Counted from the stretch's first letter, positions 8,584 through 16,027 are shown. The stretch: 64,000 nucleotides of DNA from Chitinophaga ginsengisegetis (GCF_900168065.1 NZ_FUZZ01000004.1:1-64000); one strand, 5' to 3'. Notes: generated by a model from the letters alone, not told the origin. Numbers and translations are program-made.

Positions 8584-9921
8584 ATGCCTCAACATTTAGT
8601 AACTGATTTCGCTGCTTATATCTCCCGCCAGCAATTGTTTGATCCTGCACAAAAGGTGCTGCTGGCCGTAAGTGGCGGTGTGGATTCCATCGTAATGGCC
8701 TGGTTGTTTAAAAATGCCGGTTACCGTGCCGGTATTGCCCACTGCAACTTTCAGCTGCGGGGCGAAGAGTCTGAACGGGATGAAGCCTTTGTGCGGAACA
8801 TGGCTGCAACCCTGGAACTGCCGCTGCACGTAGTGAAATTTGATACCAATGCCTATGTGGCCCAACATCGTGTAACCATACAGGTAGCCGCCCGCGAACT
8901 GCGCTATCAGTGGTTGGAAGAAATGCGCGCCGCTGAAGGATATGCGTATGTTGCTACTGCCCATCATATGCAGGACAGCGTGGAAACAGCGCTGATGAAT
9001 TTTGCAAAAGGAACCGGCATCGCCGGCCTGCATGGTATTCTGCCAAAGCAGGAGCACCTGATCCGCCCGCTGTTATTTACGGAGAAAGACAGGCTCGTAG
9101 CTTATGCTGCCTTGAATAATATATCTTTTGTAGAAGACAGTTCCAATATAACTGACAAGTATACACGCAATTATTTCCGTCACCAGGTAATTCCGCGCTT
9201 ACAGGAAGCTTTTCCCGGTGTGGTGAAAAATATGTCGGCTACCATTGAGCGGATGAAGGAGGCGGAAATCCTTTACCAGGAAGCATTAACGAAGCACCGT
9301 AAACGGCTGCTGTTTCAACAGGGGAATACCTGGATGGTTCCTGTGCTGAAGCTGCAGAAAACAATTCCGCTGCAAACAATTGCCTGGGAACTGTTCCGCA
9401 CCTTTGGCTGTTCTTCCGCGCAAACGCAGCAGGTATTGTCATTGCTGGAAAGTGAGTCCGGCCGTTATGTTGATACTGCGAGTCACCGCATCGTGCGTAA
9501 CCGCCAATGGCTGCTCATTACCCCGCTGGCAACAGCAGCGTCGCCGCTGGTGGTGATTGAACCGGGACAACAACACATTCATTTCGGCGGCGGACAATTA
9601 CAGATCCGTGAGCAGGAGCGGGGCAACGCCGGTATTCCAACAGCACCGGAAATTGCCTGGCTGGATGCCGCGCAGGTTAGCTTCCCGCTGATCCTGAGAA
9701 AATGGAAACAAGGGGATTACTTTTACCCGCTGGGTATGCCAAAAAAGAAGAAGGTAAGCCGCTTTCTGATTGATCAGAAGTTATCAATGCCGCAGAAAGA
9801 AAATGTATGGGTGCTGGAATCCAACAAACGTATCGTGTGGCTGGTAGGAATGCGGGTAGATGACCGTGTGAAAATTACGCCCAAAACGAAAGCAATACTT
9901 AGTATCACTTTTGCGAAATAA
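8584..9921 (+). CDS. tilS: tRNA(Ile)-lysidine synthetase
   Basis: This 445-residue enzyme attaches lysine to C34 of tRNA-Ile(CAU), so that the tRNA reads AUA. The PP-loop ATP-binding motif LLAVSGGVDSIVMAWL is at about residues 26-41. Downstream lie HCNFQLRGEESERDE and YVATAHHMQDSVETALMNFA, typical of TilS. The C-terminal domain (about 360-440) has the family phrase LRKWKQGDYFYPLGM and a lysine-rich stretch. It is followed by a perfect hairpin whose T-run serves the opposite strand. Confidence 0.96.
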   Translation: MPQHLVTDFAAYISRQQLFDPAQKVLLAVSGGVDSIVMAWLFKNAGYRAGIAHCNFQLRGEESERDEAFVRNMAATLELPLHVVKFDTNAYVAQHRVTIQVAARELRYQWLEEMRAAEGYAYVATAHHMQDSVETALMNFAKGTGIAGLHGILPKQEHLIRPLLFTEKDRLVAYAALNNISFVEDSSNITDKYTRNYFRHQVIPRLQEAFPGVVKNMSATIERMKEAEILYQEALTKHRKRLLFQQGNTWMVPVLKLQKTIPLQTIAWELFRTFGCSSAQTQQVLSLLESESGRYVDTASHRIVRNRQWLLITPLATAASPLVVIEPGQQHIHFGGGQLQIREQERGNAGIPTAPEIAWLDAAQVSFPLILRKWKQGDYFYPLGMPKKKKVSRFLIDQKLSMPQKENVWVLESNKRIVWLVGMRVDDRVKITPKTKAILSITFAK

Positions 9922-9936
9922 CATCTGTTATTAAAA

Positions 9937-9966
9937 GGACTGGCTTCCAATTTTGGAAGCCAGTCC
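9937..9966 (-). terminator. Hairpin terminator for the acetyltransferase gene
   Basis: A perfect 12-bp stem (GGACTGGCTTCC with its complement) around a 6-base loop is followed on the minus strand by TTTTAATA. It therefore mainly terminates the minus-strand gene ending at 9992, and lies just past the stop of convergent tilS. Confidence 0.85.
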
Positions 9967-9991
9967 GGAGAGGTGACCAGGTTAGTGTGTG

Positions 9992-10528
9992 TTACTCAAA
10001 AAACTCATGAGGATATTCAACTGTCCCGGAAACTCCTTCCAGTCCTTTCGGGGCAAGTTCCACAGCCATACAATTTTCCGCAGGAACTTCAAAGGGCAGG
10101 GAAATGCCAAAGTTAACTGTTGGCACATAGCCGAATTTAGGGTAATATTCGGCGTGTCCTAACAGTATCACTGATTTGTGGCCTGATTCAGCTGCAATGC
10201 GATGCGCGGCCATAATCAATTTCCCACCAATTCCTTGTCCCTGGAAATCAGGATCCACAGCTACCGGAGCCAAAGCCAATGATGGCCATTCCCCGCTACC
10301 GTTTTTGATGCAGATGCCTGTCAGTAAAATGTATCCAACAATCCGGTTATCAATTTCTGCCACCAGGGATAATTCCGGGATAAAAGCAGTCGAGTTCCTT
10401 AATCGTTCTACCAGGAATTGCTCTTTATGGTCTGAATGTTCTAAAGCGCTAAAAGCTTTCGTAATCAGGGTAAAGACATGTTTATGGTCAGCGGATGTTT
10501 CTTTCCGGATATTTAAATGTGCGGTCAT
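9992..10528 (-). CDS. GNAT-family N-acetyltransferase (YhbS-like)
   Basis: This 178-residue protein has the GNAT acetyl-CoA fold. Motif A reads VDPDFQGQGIGGKLIMAAHR (about residues 101-120), followed by VILLGHAEYYPKFGYVPTV. The LGHAEYYPKFGF-type phrase and the early IRKETSADHKHVFTLI match the YhbS-like subgroup. The substrate is unknown. The frame extends to a TTG at 10555, but the ATG at 10528 (MTAHLNIRKE) fits the family start. It is a single-gene unit ending in a strong hairpin. Confidence 0.88.
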   Translation of the reverse strand: MTAHLNIRKETSADHKHVFTLITKAFSALEHSDHKEQFLVERLRNSTAFIPELSLVAEIDNRIVGYILLTGICIKNGSGEWPSLALAPVAVDPDFQGQGIGGKLIMAAHRIAAESGHKSVILLGHAEYYPKFGYVPTVNFGISLPFEVPAENCMAVELAPKGLEGVSGTVEYPHEFFE

Positions 10529-10854
10529 TGTATAAATATTTATCTCATCGTTCAAGTGTTAAAACTTTAAACGATAAAAGATCGTGTTCAATAATAAATA
10601 AATAGATAACGTGCCATAGGTCTATGGCAGTGATATAGCGCCCGGAAATGGGCTATTATGCTATTGCAGAGAGGCGATATATGAAGTTGTTACTTAACAT
10701 AGGACACGAAAATAGGATTTTAAAATTAAACTGCCTATAATTTATGGGGAAATTTTACATGATCCGATAGGGCTTCCATATTTTAGCAGGATGCTTTCGC
10801 CGGAAAAGAAAATGGGATGAGTCTATTAATTTTAGACTCCTCCCATTTTGTGAC
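10529..10854. promoter_or_regulatory. Intergenic region with an 18-base palindrome
   Basis: This stretch of 326 bases holds the upstream region of the acetyltransferase gene and the terminator of the small membrane gene. TGCCATAG-GT-CTATGGCA at 10612-10629 is a perfect palindrome about 85 bases upstream of the acetyltransferase ATG, and could be a repressor site. A short GCCC/GGGC hairpin lies at about 10640. No open frame of note was seen. Confidence 0.45.
10809..10849 (-). terminator. Hairpin terminator of the small membrane-protein gene
   Basis: A stem of about 16 pairs (AAAATGGGA-GAGTCTA with its complement, one internal mismatch) is followed on the minus strand by TTTTCTTTTCC. It sits 6 bases past the stop of the gene ending at 10855. 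Confidence 0.85.
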
Positions 10855-11040
10855 CTATTGTTTGTTTTTTGAATTTTTTATTAGAAGATATATTGAGAAT
10901 ATGAACACAATTGCGTAAATAATGGCTAGTCCTGTATTCTCAAATTTTAAATTTTTGAAGTCGAATTGCTTGAACAATGTTACACCTAAAATGATTGCTA
11001 CAACACTAAAAGTAAACGTTAGTGCCTTTTTCTTTTCCAT
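10855..11040 (-). CDS. Small two-helix membrane protein
   Basis: This 61-residue protein starts MEKKKALTFTFSVVAIILG and has two hydrophobic helices (about residues 7-23 and 37-55) with a lysine-rich C-terminal tail. No family was recognised. Its reality is supported by an ATG start and a strong terminator hairpin immediately downstream. It is more AT-rich than its neighbours, which is common for small inner-membrane proteins or recently acquired genes. It is divergent from the PAS-LuxR regulator gene. Confidence 0.6.
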   Translation of the reverse strand: MEKKKALTFTFSVVAIILGVTLFKQFDFKNLKFENTGLAIIYAIVFIFSIYLLIKNSKNKQ

Positions 11041-11249
11041 ATTTCTATTGTTTTATTATCAGGTTATTGATGTTGGTGAAAGAATTGCTGTTAGCGTAAA
11101 TGTTATTGATAGCCCGGGTACAATAAGCAACACGTGTAAAACCCGCGTTGCATTAGGTCAAAATGTATTATGCTGATAGGATTCAGGGGTGTTCCGGCGA
11201 AAGGAGACATGCTACAATTGTATTTTTCTCAAAAATCGAAACAAAAAAT

Positions 11250-11280
11250 TTGTAAATGCCTACACCGGGGTGTAAATTTA
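11250..11280 (+). promoter_or_regulatory. Candidate promoter and operator of the PAS-LuxR regulator gene
   Basis: TTG (11250-11252), a 20-bp spacer and TAAATTTA (11273-11280) resemble a Bacteroidota promoter. A perfect palindrome TACACC-GG-GGTGTA (11261-11274) fills the spacer. GTAAAT also repeats three times between 11250 and 11295. This looks like an autoregulatory or repressor site. Confidence 0.45.
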
Positions 11281-11300
11281 GTTTTCTGTAAATTTTGTAC

Positions 11301-12050
11301 ATGAAGCACAACGCCGGTTCTACCTTACTGACCACCAATAAGCTGGGAGACATCACGGAAACCGACCAGCACTACCTGGAGGCGGTAAAGGCCTTTGCGC
11401 GCCTGAGCTACGAGAGTATCTATGTGATCGACTATAAGGACATGTCTTTCGAATACGTTTCAGAAAATCCGCTTTTCCTGTGCGGGTATAGTGCGGCCGA
11501 GGTATTGCAACTGGGCTATGAATTTTACTTCCGGCAGGTCCCACCCCAGGACATGGAGTTATTATCGGAGCTCAATGAAGCTGGCTTTGATTTCTACGCG
11601 CAACTCCCGGTGGAGGAGCGAATACTTTACAGTATTACCTATGATTTTCATCTGCGTCATAAAAACGGCAAACAAATCCTCATCAATCATAAACTAACTC
11701 CGCTCTTCCTGACACCAGAGGGGAAGATGTGGAAGTCTATGTGCTTAGTATCCTTATCGCGGCAGCAGGCTGCAGGGAATGTACGGATTTACAGACAGGG
11801 GAGCAACGAGATGTGGGAGCTATCCATTGGAAAAAAGAGCTGGCAGAAGTTGGTAAAGCCTTCGCTCACGGAAAGAGAGCTGGACGTTTTGCGGTTGCAT
11901 GCCCAGGGCTTTTCAATCGATCAGATTGCGGAGAAGTTATTTGTTGCTCCGGATACGGTGAAATATTACCGTAGAAAGATCTTTGAACGGCTGGAGGTGG
12001 GCAATGTGATGGATGCGTTGTCGTTTGCAGTGGCAAGTAAGTTGATTTGA
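11301..12050 (+). CDS. PAS-domain LuxR-type transcriptional regulator
   Basis: This 249-residue protein combines a PAS-like sensor region (about residues 30-150; YVIDYKDMSFEYVSENPLFL, then LRHKNGKQILINHKL) with a C-terminal LuxR helix-turn-helix (about 188-245; LTERELDVLRLHAQGFSIDQ, then IAEKLFVAPDTVKYYRRKIF). There is no phospho-acceptor receiver domain, so it probably senses a ligand or partner through the PAS region. The frame can be read from a TTG at 11295, but the ATG at 11301 is preferred. Proteins of this layout are common in Bacteroidota; no target is recognisable here. A hairpin terminator follows. Confidence 0.85.
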   Translation: MKHNAGSTLLTTNKLGDITETDQHYLEAVKAFARLSYESIYVIDYKDMSFEYVSENPLFLCGYSAAEVLQLGYEFYFRQVPPQDMELLSELNEAGFDFYAQLPVEERILYSITYDFHLRHKNGKQILINHKLTPLFLTPEGKMWKSMCLVSLSRQQAAGNVRIYRQGSNEMWELSIGKKSWQKLVKPSLTERELDVLRLHAQGFSIDQIAEKLFVAPDTVKYYRRKIFERLEVGNVMDALSFAVASKLI

Positions 12051-12092
12051 GGGGTAGCTAAACGAATTTAGTGTCTCCATCGTATAAAAGAA

Positions 12093-12124
12093 AAAGAGGC
12101 ACCGGTTAAGATGCCTCTTTCTTT
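12093..12124. terminator. Bidirectional terminator between the regulator and tRNA-Arg genes
   Basis: A 9-bp stem AAAGAGGCA/TGCCTCTTT has T-rich tracts on both sides (TTTCTTT on plus, TTTTTCTTTTA on minus). It can stop both the PAS-LuxR mRNA and the minus-strand tRNA transcript. Confidence 0.8.
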
Positions 12125-12126
12125 CG

Positions 12127-12200
12127 TGACCCCGTCAGGATTCAAACCTGAAACCTTCTGATCCGTAGTCAGATGCTCTATTCAATTGAGCTACGGAGCC
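12127..12200 (-). tRNA. tRNA-Arg (anticodon ACG)
   Basis: The minus strand folds as a complete 74-base cloverleaf. The acceptor stem is GGCTCCG/CGGGGTC, the D-stem GCTC/GAGC, the anticodon stem TCTGA/TCAGA with loop CTACGGA, and the T-stem TCAGG/CCTGA. The anticodon is ACG (Arg, CGN codons; A34 would be edited to inosine). CCA is not encoded. The D-loop has A at position 19 and the T-loop T at position 56, in place of the usual G19-C56 pair. It differs from the two tandem copies at 15690 and 15908. Confidence 0.95.
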
Positions 12201-12324
12201 ATGCGTTTATAGTGGATGCCAAAGGTAGGAGATTTTTTGAAAATCCCAAATAGTTGTTAAAAAAAATCCTGCAATCTTCTGATTTACACTTACTTTTACA
12301 TCAATTGCTTAATTATTATACGAA

Positions 12325-12798
12325 GTGAAAATTCAACTCTGGAGCATAGGAAAAGAACATGATCCCTACATCAGGGATGGGATGGCTGTTTTTCAGAAAA
12401 GACTGCAGCATTACGTGGATTTTGAGGTGAAATTGATCCCGACGGTAAAGCAGGCGGCCAGTTTATCTGTTCCGGAGTTGAAGAAACAGGAAGCAAAAAT
12501 TATCCTGGATATGTTGCAGCCCACCGACTTTCTGCTGGCGCTGGATGAAAAGGGAAAAATGATGACTACTGTGCAATTTGCCGACTTCCTGCAACAACGT
12601 AATAATGCAGGTACGCGGCAGCTGATCATATTAATCGGCGGTGCATTTGGTATCGATGATGCCGTGCTGCAAAGAGCGCAACTGAAAATGTCTTTATCCC
12701 CGCTTACTTTCCCGCATCAGCTGGTGCGTCTTATTTTTGCAGAACAATTGTATCGTGCCTATACAGTTTTAAACAGAGAAAAGTATCATCATCAATAA
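12325..12798 (+). CDS. rlmH: 23S rRNA (pseudouridine1915-N3)-methyltransferase
   Basis: This 157-residue SPOUT-family enzyme methylates pseudouridine 1915 in helix 69 of 23S rRNA. The family core is clear: FLLALDEKGKMMTTVQFADF, LIILIGGAFGIDDAVLQRA (the S-adenosylmethionine-binding trefoil knot), and the C-terminal LTFPHQLVRLIFAEQLYRAY. The length matches the family (about 155). Translation appears to start at GTG (12325, giving MKIQLWSIGKE), since no in-frame ATG fits the conserved N-terminus. The rhomboid gene follows 30 bases later. Confidence 0.95.
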   Translation: MKIQLWSIGKEHDPYIRDGMAVFQKRLQHYVDFEVKLIPTVKQAASLSVPELKKQEAKIILDMLQPTDFLLALDEKGKMMTTVQFADFLQQRNNAGTRQLIILIGGAFGIDDAVLQRAQLKMSLSPLTFPHQLVRLIFAEQLYRAYTVLNREKYHHQ

Positions 12799-12828
12799 GT
12801 ACCTTTACTATCTAAATAAACCGGCTAT

Positions 12829-13449
12829 ATGACGCTTTCTATCAGTTTGATCATTATCATCATTACCTGTCTTGTTTCCTATACTGCCCTTAAGAACTAT
12901 GACCAGCTGGACAAGATGAGCCTGCAACCCTATATGGTACAGCGTTACAAACAATATTACCGCTTTATTACTTCAGGGTTTGTGCATGCCGATTTTCAGC
13001 ATCTTATTTTCAATATGCTCACCTTATTTTTCTTTGGACCGGCCATTGAAAATTTATTCATGCAGCTTTTTCATAGCAAGCTGGTTTATATCTTATACTA
13101 TATACTGGGAATAATTGTTGCGAATATTCCATCTTACATAAAACACCGGAACAACTCCAGTTATTCTTCCCTGGGCGCTTCGGGCGCAATTTCCGCGGTA
13201 GTGTTTACCGCCATCATGATAGATCCGTGGAACACTATCTTTTTATTTTTCATTCCCATTCCTGCGGTAATTTATGGCGTTTTATTTCTCGCTTTATCAG
13301 CGTATATGTCGAGAAAAGGCGGAGACAACATCAACCATGATGCGCATATGTGGGGAGCATTATTCGGGATTGTATTTCCACTGATCTTCCATCCTGAACT
13401 GGGAGCCTATTTCCTGGAAGCGCTCAGGCATCCAAGATTCGGACGATAA
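12829..13449 (+). CDS. Rhomboid-family intramembrane serine protease
   Basis: This 206-residue protein has about six membrane helices. The catalytic dyad is visible: Ser118 in LGASGAISA and His173 in HDAHMWGALFG. The upstream HLIFNMLTLFFFG carries the rhomboid HxxxN motif. It would cleave single-pass membrane proteins within the bilayer; the substrate is unknown. It is compact, without an extra cytoplasmic domain. It follows rlmH closely and is probably co-transcribed with it. Confidence 0.92.
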   Translation: MTLSISLIIIIITCLVSYTALKNYDQLDKMSLQPYMVQRYKQYYRFITSGFVHADFQHLIFNMLTLFFFGPAIENLFMQLFHSKLVYILYYILGIIVANIPSYIKHRNNSSYSSLGASGAISAVVFTAIMIDPWNTIFLFFIPIPAVIYGVLFLALSAYMSRKGGDNINHDAHMWGALFGIVFPLIFHPELGAYFLEALRHPRFGR

Positions 13450-13457
13450 ATAAAAAC

Positions 13458-13493
13458 GGCCGGCAGTAGCGGTATTTTCCGCTCCTGCCGGCC
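13458..13493 (-). terminator. Hairpin terminator of the second acetyltransferase gene
   Basis: A GC-rich stem (GGCCGGCAG-GCGG with its complement and one symmetric internal mismatch) around TATTTT is followed on the minus strand by GTTTTTATTTA. It serves mainly the minus-strand gene ending at 13521, and may also stop rhomboid transcripts. Confidence 0.8.
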
Positions 13494-13520
13494 CGTCTCA
13501 AAAGCTGCCATACAGGCCGG

Positions 13521-13973
13521 TTATCTGCTGAAGTCTGCTTCTTCCTTATATTCCAGGTGAACAGTTGGATGATATATTTCCAGTAAGCCGGAAGCGTTAG
13601 CAAGATCCTTAAATTGAAATTGACGATATAAGCCATGTGCATCGCTTGTATTCAACATCTTCCTCCTCAAACGCTTTGACCAGGGCTGATCCAGTATATA
13701 GGATAACATTTTTTTTGAAATGCCCTTCCCCCGGTATGCGGGTAATACAAAAAAGTCGGCGAACCATCCGAAAGTATAGTAATCGGTAATCACTCTTCCA
13801 AACCCTACCTGTTCGCCATCTACAAAAGCGCCGGTACAAAATGAGTGGGTCAGTGAATGATCTACCAGCGCATAAGAAATGCCTTTCGCCCAATAGGAGT
13901 CTTCCTGCAGGAAACGATGTATCATCTTAACATCCATATTTTCCTTACCCGTTTTAATGATTACTTCTGGCAT
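13521..13973 (-). CDS. GNAT-family N-acetyltransferase
   Basis: This 150-residue GNAT protein has motif A at about residues 75-95: FFVLPAYRGKGISKKMLSYI, which carries the acetyl-CoA pyrophosphate loop RGKGIS. Upstream, FGRVITDYYTFGWFADFFVL forms the central sheet. The C-terminal HGLYRQFQFKDL resembles single-domain acetyltransferases acting on small molecules. It is divergent from a MocR regulator gene with only 95 bases between the starts. Genes placed this way are often the regulator's target, so it may act on an amine or amino acid related to pyridoxal metabolism; this is inference. Confidence 0.85.
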   Translation of the reverse strand: MPEVIIKTGKENMDVKMIHRFLQEDSYWAKGISYALVDHSLTHSFCTGAFVDGEQVGFGRVITDYYTFGWFADFFVLPAYRGKGISKKMLSYILDQPWSKRLRRKMLNTSDAHGLYRQFQFKDLANASGLLEIYHPTVHLEYKEEADFSR

Positions 13974-14068
13974 ATTAAAGTATAGTTTTTATGCAAAAAT
14001 AATCATGACGGTTCAATGGATACAGTCACAGTTTTGTGTATTTTGATAGACACAGTTATCTTTATCCT
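13974..14068. promoter_or_regulatory. Divergent acetyltransferase/MocR promoter region with direct repeats
   Basis: GATACAGT (14019-14026) recurs as GACACAGT (14049-14056), 30 bp apart, or about three helical turns. CACA-GTTT-TGTG lies between them (14027-14038). MocR regulators are known to bind direct repeats near their own divergent promoters, so this is a plausible operator. Confidence 0.45.
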
Positions 14069-15481
14069 ATGAAGAACGACTTTCTATACGTGGAGATATC
14101 AGATAACATGGCAAAGCTGATCAGGAACGGAGTTTTAAAAGCGGGTGACCGCCTGCCTTCCGTCAGAATGCTATGCCGGGAACACAACATCAGTATGAAC
14201 ACTGCCAAAAGGGTATTCCTGGAACTGGAAGCGCAATCGCTTATCGAATCAAAGCCACAGTCGGGGTACTTTGTAAGCAGGCTGCCTTATCAGAGGCTTC
14301 CGCTTCCGGAAGTAAGCAAACCTTCACCGGTCAGTAACAGTAAGGAGCCAGCAGAATTGATCGGGAAAGTTTATGCCAACATGGGTAAAAATAACCTTAC
14401 GCTTTTTTCTGTTGGCGCGCCGTCTAATGAATTATTGCCTTTGGCAAAACTGAATAAGGAAATAATGCTTGCCACCCGTGAACTCAGCGATAGTGGTACC
14501 GGGTATGAACAGTTGCAGGGCAACGAAAAATTGCGGAGAATAGTTGCAGCCCGCTCCTTATCATGGGGAGGGAACCTCCATGAAAATGACCTGGTAACTA
14601 CTGCCGGGGGAATGAATGCCTTATCTTTTTGTATGATGGCTTTGGGAAAGCGGGGTGATACCATTGCTATTGAAAGTCCTTGTTATCCGGGTATCCTGCA
14701 ACTGGCGGGCAGTTTAGGGCTAAAAGTATTGGAGCTGCCTACACATCCGGCTACAGGTATTGAATTGGATGCCCTGAAGAAAGCCATCCCAAAAATCGAC
14801 CTTTGTTTGCTGGTTCCCAACTTCAATACGCCTTTGGGCTCTTGTATGCCTGATGAACATAAAAAGGAAGTGGTGAAGCTTTTGGCCAGTCATGGTATTC
14901 CGCTTATCGAAGATGATATTTATGGCGATCTTTATTTTGGAAGGCAACGTCCCAAATGTTGCAAGTCGTTTGATCAAGAAGGTATAGTGCTGTGGTGCAG
15001 CTCTGTTTCCAAAACCCTTGCGCCGGGCTACCGGGTAGGCTGGGTAGCACCTGGCATATACAAAGAGCAGATCCTGAAACTAAAACTGGTGCATGCCATA
15101 TCCTCGCCTGCAATTACGCAGGAAGCAGTAGCCGGCTTTCTGAAAAGCGGGCGGTATGAAAATCATCTGCGTAAGCTTCGGCACACTTTACAGAGCAATT
15201 ATCAGCACTATATAGAGGCCATCGCTGGATATTTTCCGGCGGGTACCAAAACAAGCAGACCACAGGGTGGGCTTGCCTTGTGGGTGGAGTTCAATAAAAA
15301 AATCAATACTACAGAACTGTTTGAAAGTGCCATGAAACAAAAGATCAGCATTGCTCCGGGAAGGATGTTCACCATGCAAAATCAATTTGAAAACTGCATG
15401 AGACTTTCTATCGGCCTGCCCTGGTCGGAAGAGGTGCAGCTTAAATTGAAACAGCTCGGCAGATTGGTTGCAAATTTATGA
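14069..15481 (+). CDS. MocR-type GntR/aminotransferase fusion regulator
   Basis: This 470-residue protein joins an N-terminal GntR winged helix-turn-helix (about residues 1-75; GDRLPSVRMLCREHNISMNT) to a full-length fold-type I aminotransferase-like domain. The PLP lysine is in SSVSKTLAPGYRVGW, and the cofactor-binding aspartate in LIEDDIYGDLYFG. MocR proteins sense PLP or an external aldimine and control vitamin B6, GABA or taurine genes. The frame could start at a GTG (14036), but the ATG at 14069 (MKNDFLYVEISDNM) fits GntR domains. The divergent acetyltransferase gene is the obvious candidate target. Confidence 0.93.
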   Translation: MKNDFLYVEISDNMAKLIRNGVLKAGDRLPSVRMLCREHNISMNTAKRVFLELEAQSLIESKPQSGYFVSRLPYQRLPLPEVSKPSPVSNSKEPAELIGKVYANMGKNNLTLFSVGAPSNELLPLAKLNKEIMLATRELSDSGTGYEQLQGNEKLRRIVAARSLSWGGNLHENDLVTTAGGMNALSFCMMALGKRGDTIAIESPCYPGILQLAGSLGLKVLELPTHPATGIELDALKKAIPKIDLCLLVPNFNTPLGSCMPDEHKKEVVKLLASHGIPLIEDDIYGDLYFGRQRPKCCKSFDQEGIVLWCSSVSKTLAPGYRVGWVAPGIYKEQILKLKLVHAISSPAITQEAVAGFLKSGRYENHLRKLRHTLQSNYQHYIEAIAGYFPAGTKTSRPQGGLALWVEFNKKINTTELFESAMKQKISIAPGRMFTMQNQFENCMRLSIGLPWSEEVQLKLKQLGRLVANL

Positions 15482-15640
15482 GTTACTGCCCGGTGCTATT
15501 TTTCAATTTAATTTCCTGCTATTATTTTTTTACAGAAGAATGATCGCCGCCATCCATTGATGGCAGCGGGTTGCAGCGATGTGCATAAACTGCGTGTACC
15601 CGTTAACGATAGCCTCCCGAAAAAATAGTGCTTATTTTTT

Positions 15641-15670
15641 TTGTTTAATTTAAAACAAATCCTACATTTG
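15641..15670 (+). promoter_or_regulatory. Promoter of first tandem tRNA-Arg
   Basis: TTG (15641-15643), a 19-bp spacer and TACATTTG (15663-15670) match the Bacteroidota consensus. The -7 box ends 19 bases before the tRNA 5' end. Confidence 0.75.
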
Positions 15671-15689
15671 CAATCCCAAACGGGGAAAT

Positions 15690-15763
15690 GGCTTCATAGC
15701 TCAACTGAATAGAGCATTTGACTACGAATCAAAAGGTTTCTGGTTTGAATCCAGATGAGGTCA
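15690..15763 (+). tRNA. tRNA-Arg (anticodon ACG), tandem copy 1
   Basis: A complete 74-base cloverleaf: acceptor GGCTTCA/TGAGGTC, D-stem GCTC/GAGC, anticodon stem TTTGA/TCAAA with loop CTACGAA (anticodon ACG), T-stem TCTGG/CCAGA. Compared with the tRNA-Arg at 12127-12200 the stems differ by paired compensating changes, so it looks functional rather than decayed. CCA is not encoded. It shares the A19 and U56 elbow change. Its sequence is identical to copy 2. Confidence 0.95.
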
Positions 15764-15773
15764 CAAAAAGATA

Positions 15774-15803
15774 GAAATGCTGCATTAACTGCAGCATTTT
15801 CTG
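15774..15803 (+). terminator. Hairpin terminator of tRNA-Arg copy 1
   Basis: A 9-bp perfect stem AATGCTGCA/TGCAGCATT around TTAAC is followed by TTCTGTC. It sits 11 bases after the tRNA, so copy 1 appears to be its own transcription unit. Confidence 0.75.
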
Positions 15804-15857
15804 TCAAAAGAAAAAATCTGAAGAAAAGCTTTCAGATATAAAAAATTGAAAAATAAT

Positions 15858-15887
15858 TTGTTAGAATAAGAAATTGTTCTACATTTG
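15858..15887 (+). promoter_or_regulatory. Promoter of second tandem tRNA-Arg
   Basis: TTG (15858-15860), a 19-bp spacer and TACATTTG (15880-15887), followed by the same CAATCCC start region as copy 1. The promoter was evidently duplicated together with the tRNA. Confidence 0.75.
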
Positions 15888-15907
15888 CAATCCCGAAACG
15901 GGAAAAC

Positions 15908-15981
15908 GGCTTCATAGCTCAACTGAATAGAGCATTTGACTACGAATCAAAAGGTTTCTGGTTTGAATCCAGATGAGGTCA
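15908..15981 (+). tRNA. tRNA-Arg (anticodon ACG), tandem copy 2
   Basis: This 74-base gene is identical over its whole length to the copy at 15690, with start points 218 bases apart. Its own promoter precedes it and a hairpin terminator follows. All stems are fully paired, the anticodon is ACG, and CCA is not encoded. Confidence 0.95.
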
Positions 15982-15987
15982 CCAACT

Positions 15988-16027
15988 AAAGGACGAACAC
16001 GAGTTACATCGGTTCGTCCTTTTTTTA
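15988..16027 (+). terminator. Hairpin terminator of tRNA-Arg copy 2
   Basis: An 11-bp stem AAAGGACGAAC/GTTCGTCCTTT is followed by a run of T. It is a textbook intrinsic terminator a few bases past the tRNA. Confidence 0.9.

Noticed and set aside
8584-9921. Possibility that the PP-loop protein is a TtcA/NadE-like enzyme
   Set aside because: The TilS-specific C-terminal domain and the RGEESERDE region fit tRNA(Ile)-lysidine synthetase, with no CxxC motifs of TtcA.
15690-15981. The tandem tRNAs considered as attachment sites of an integrative element
   Set aside because: No integrase, no element boundaries and no partial tRNA fragment as in a typical attachment site; both copies are full length with their own promoter.
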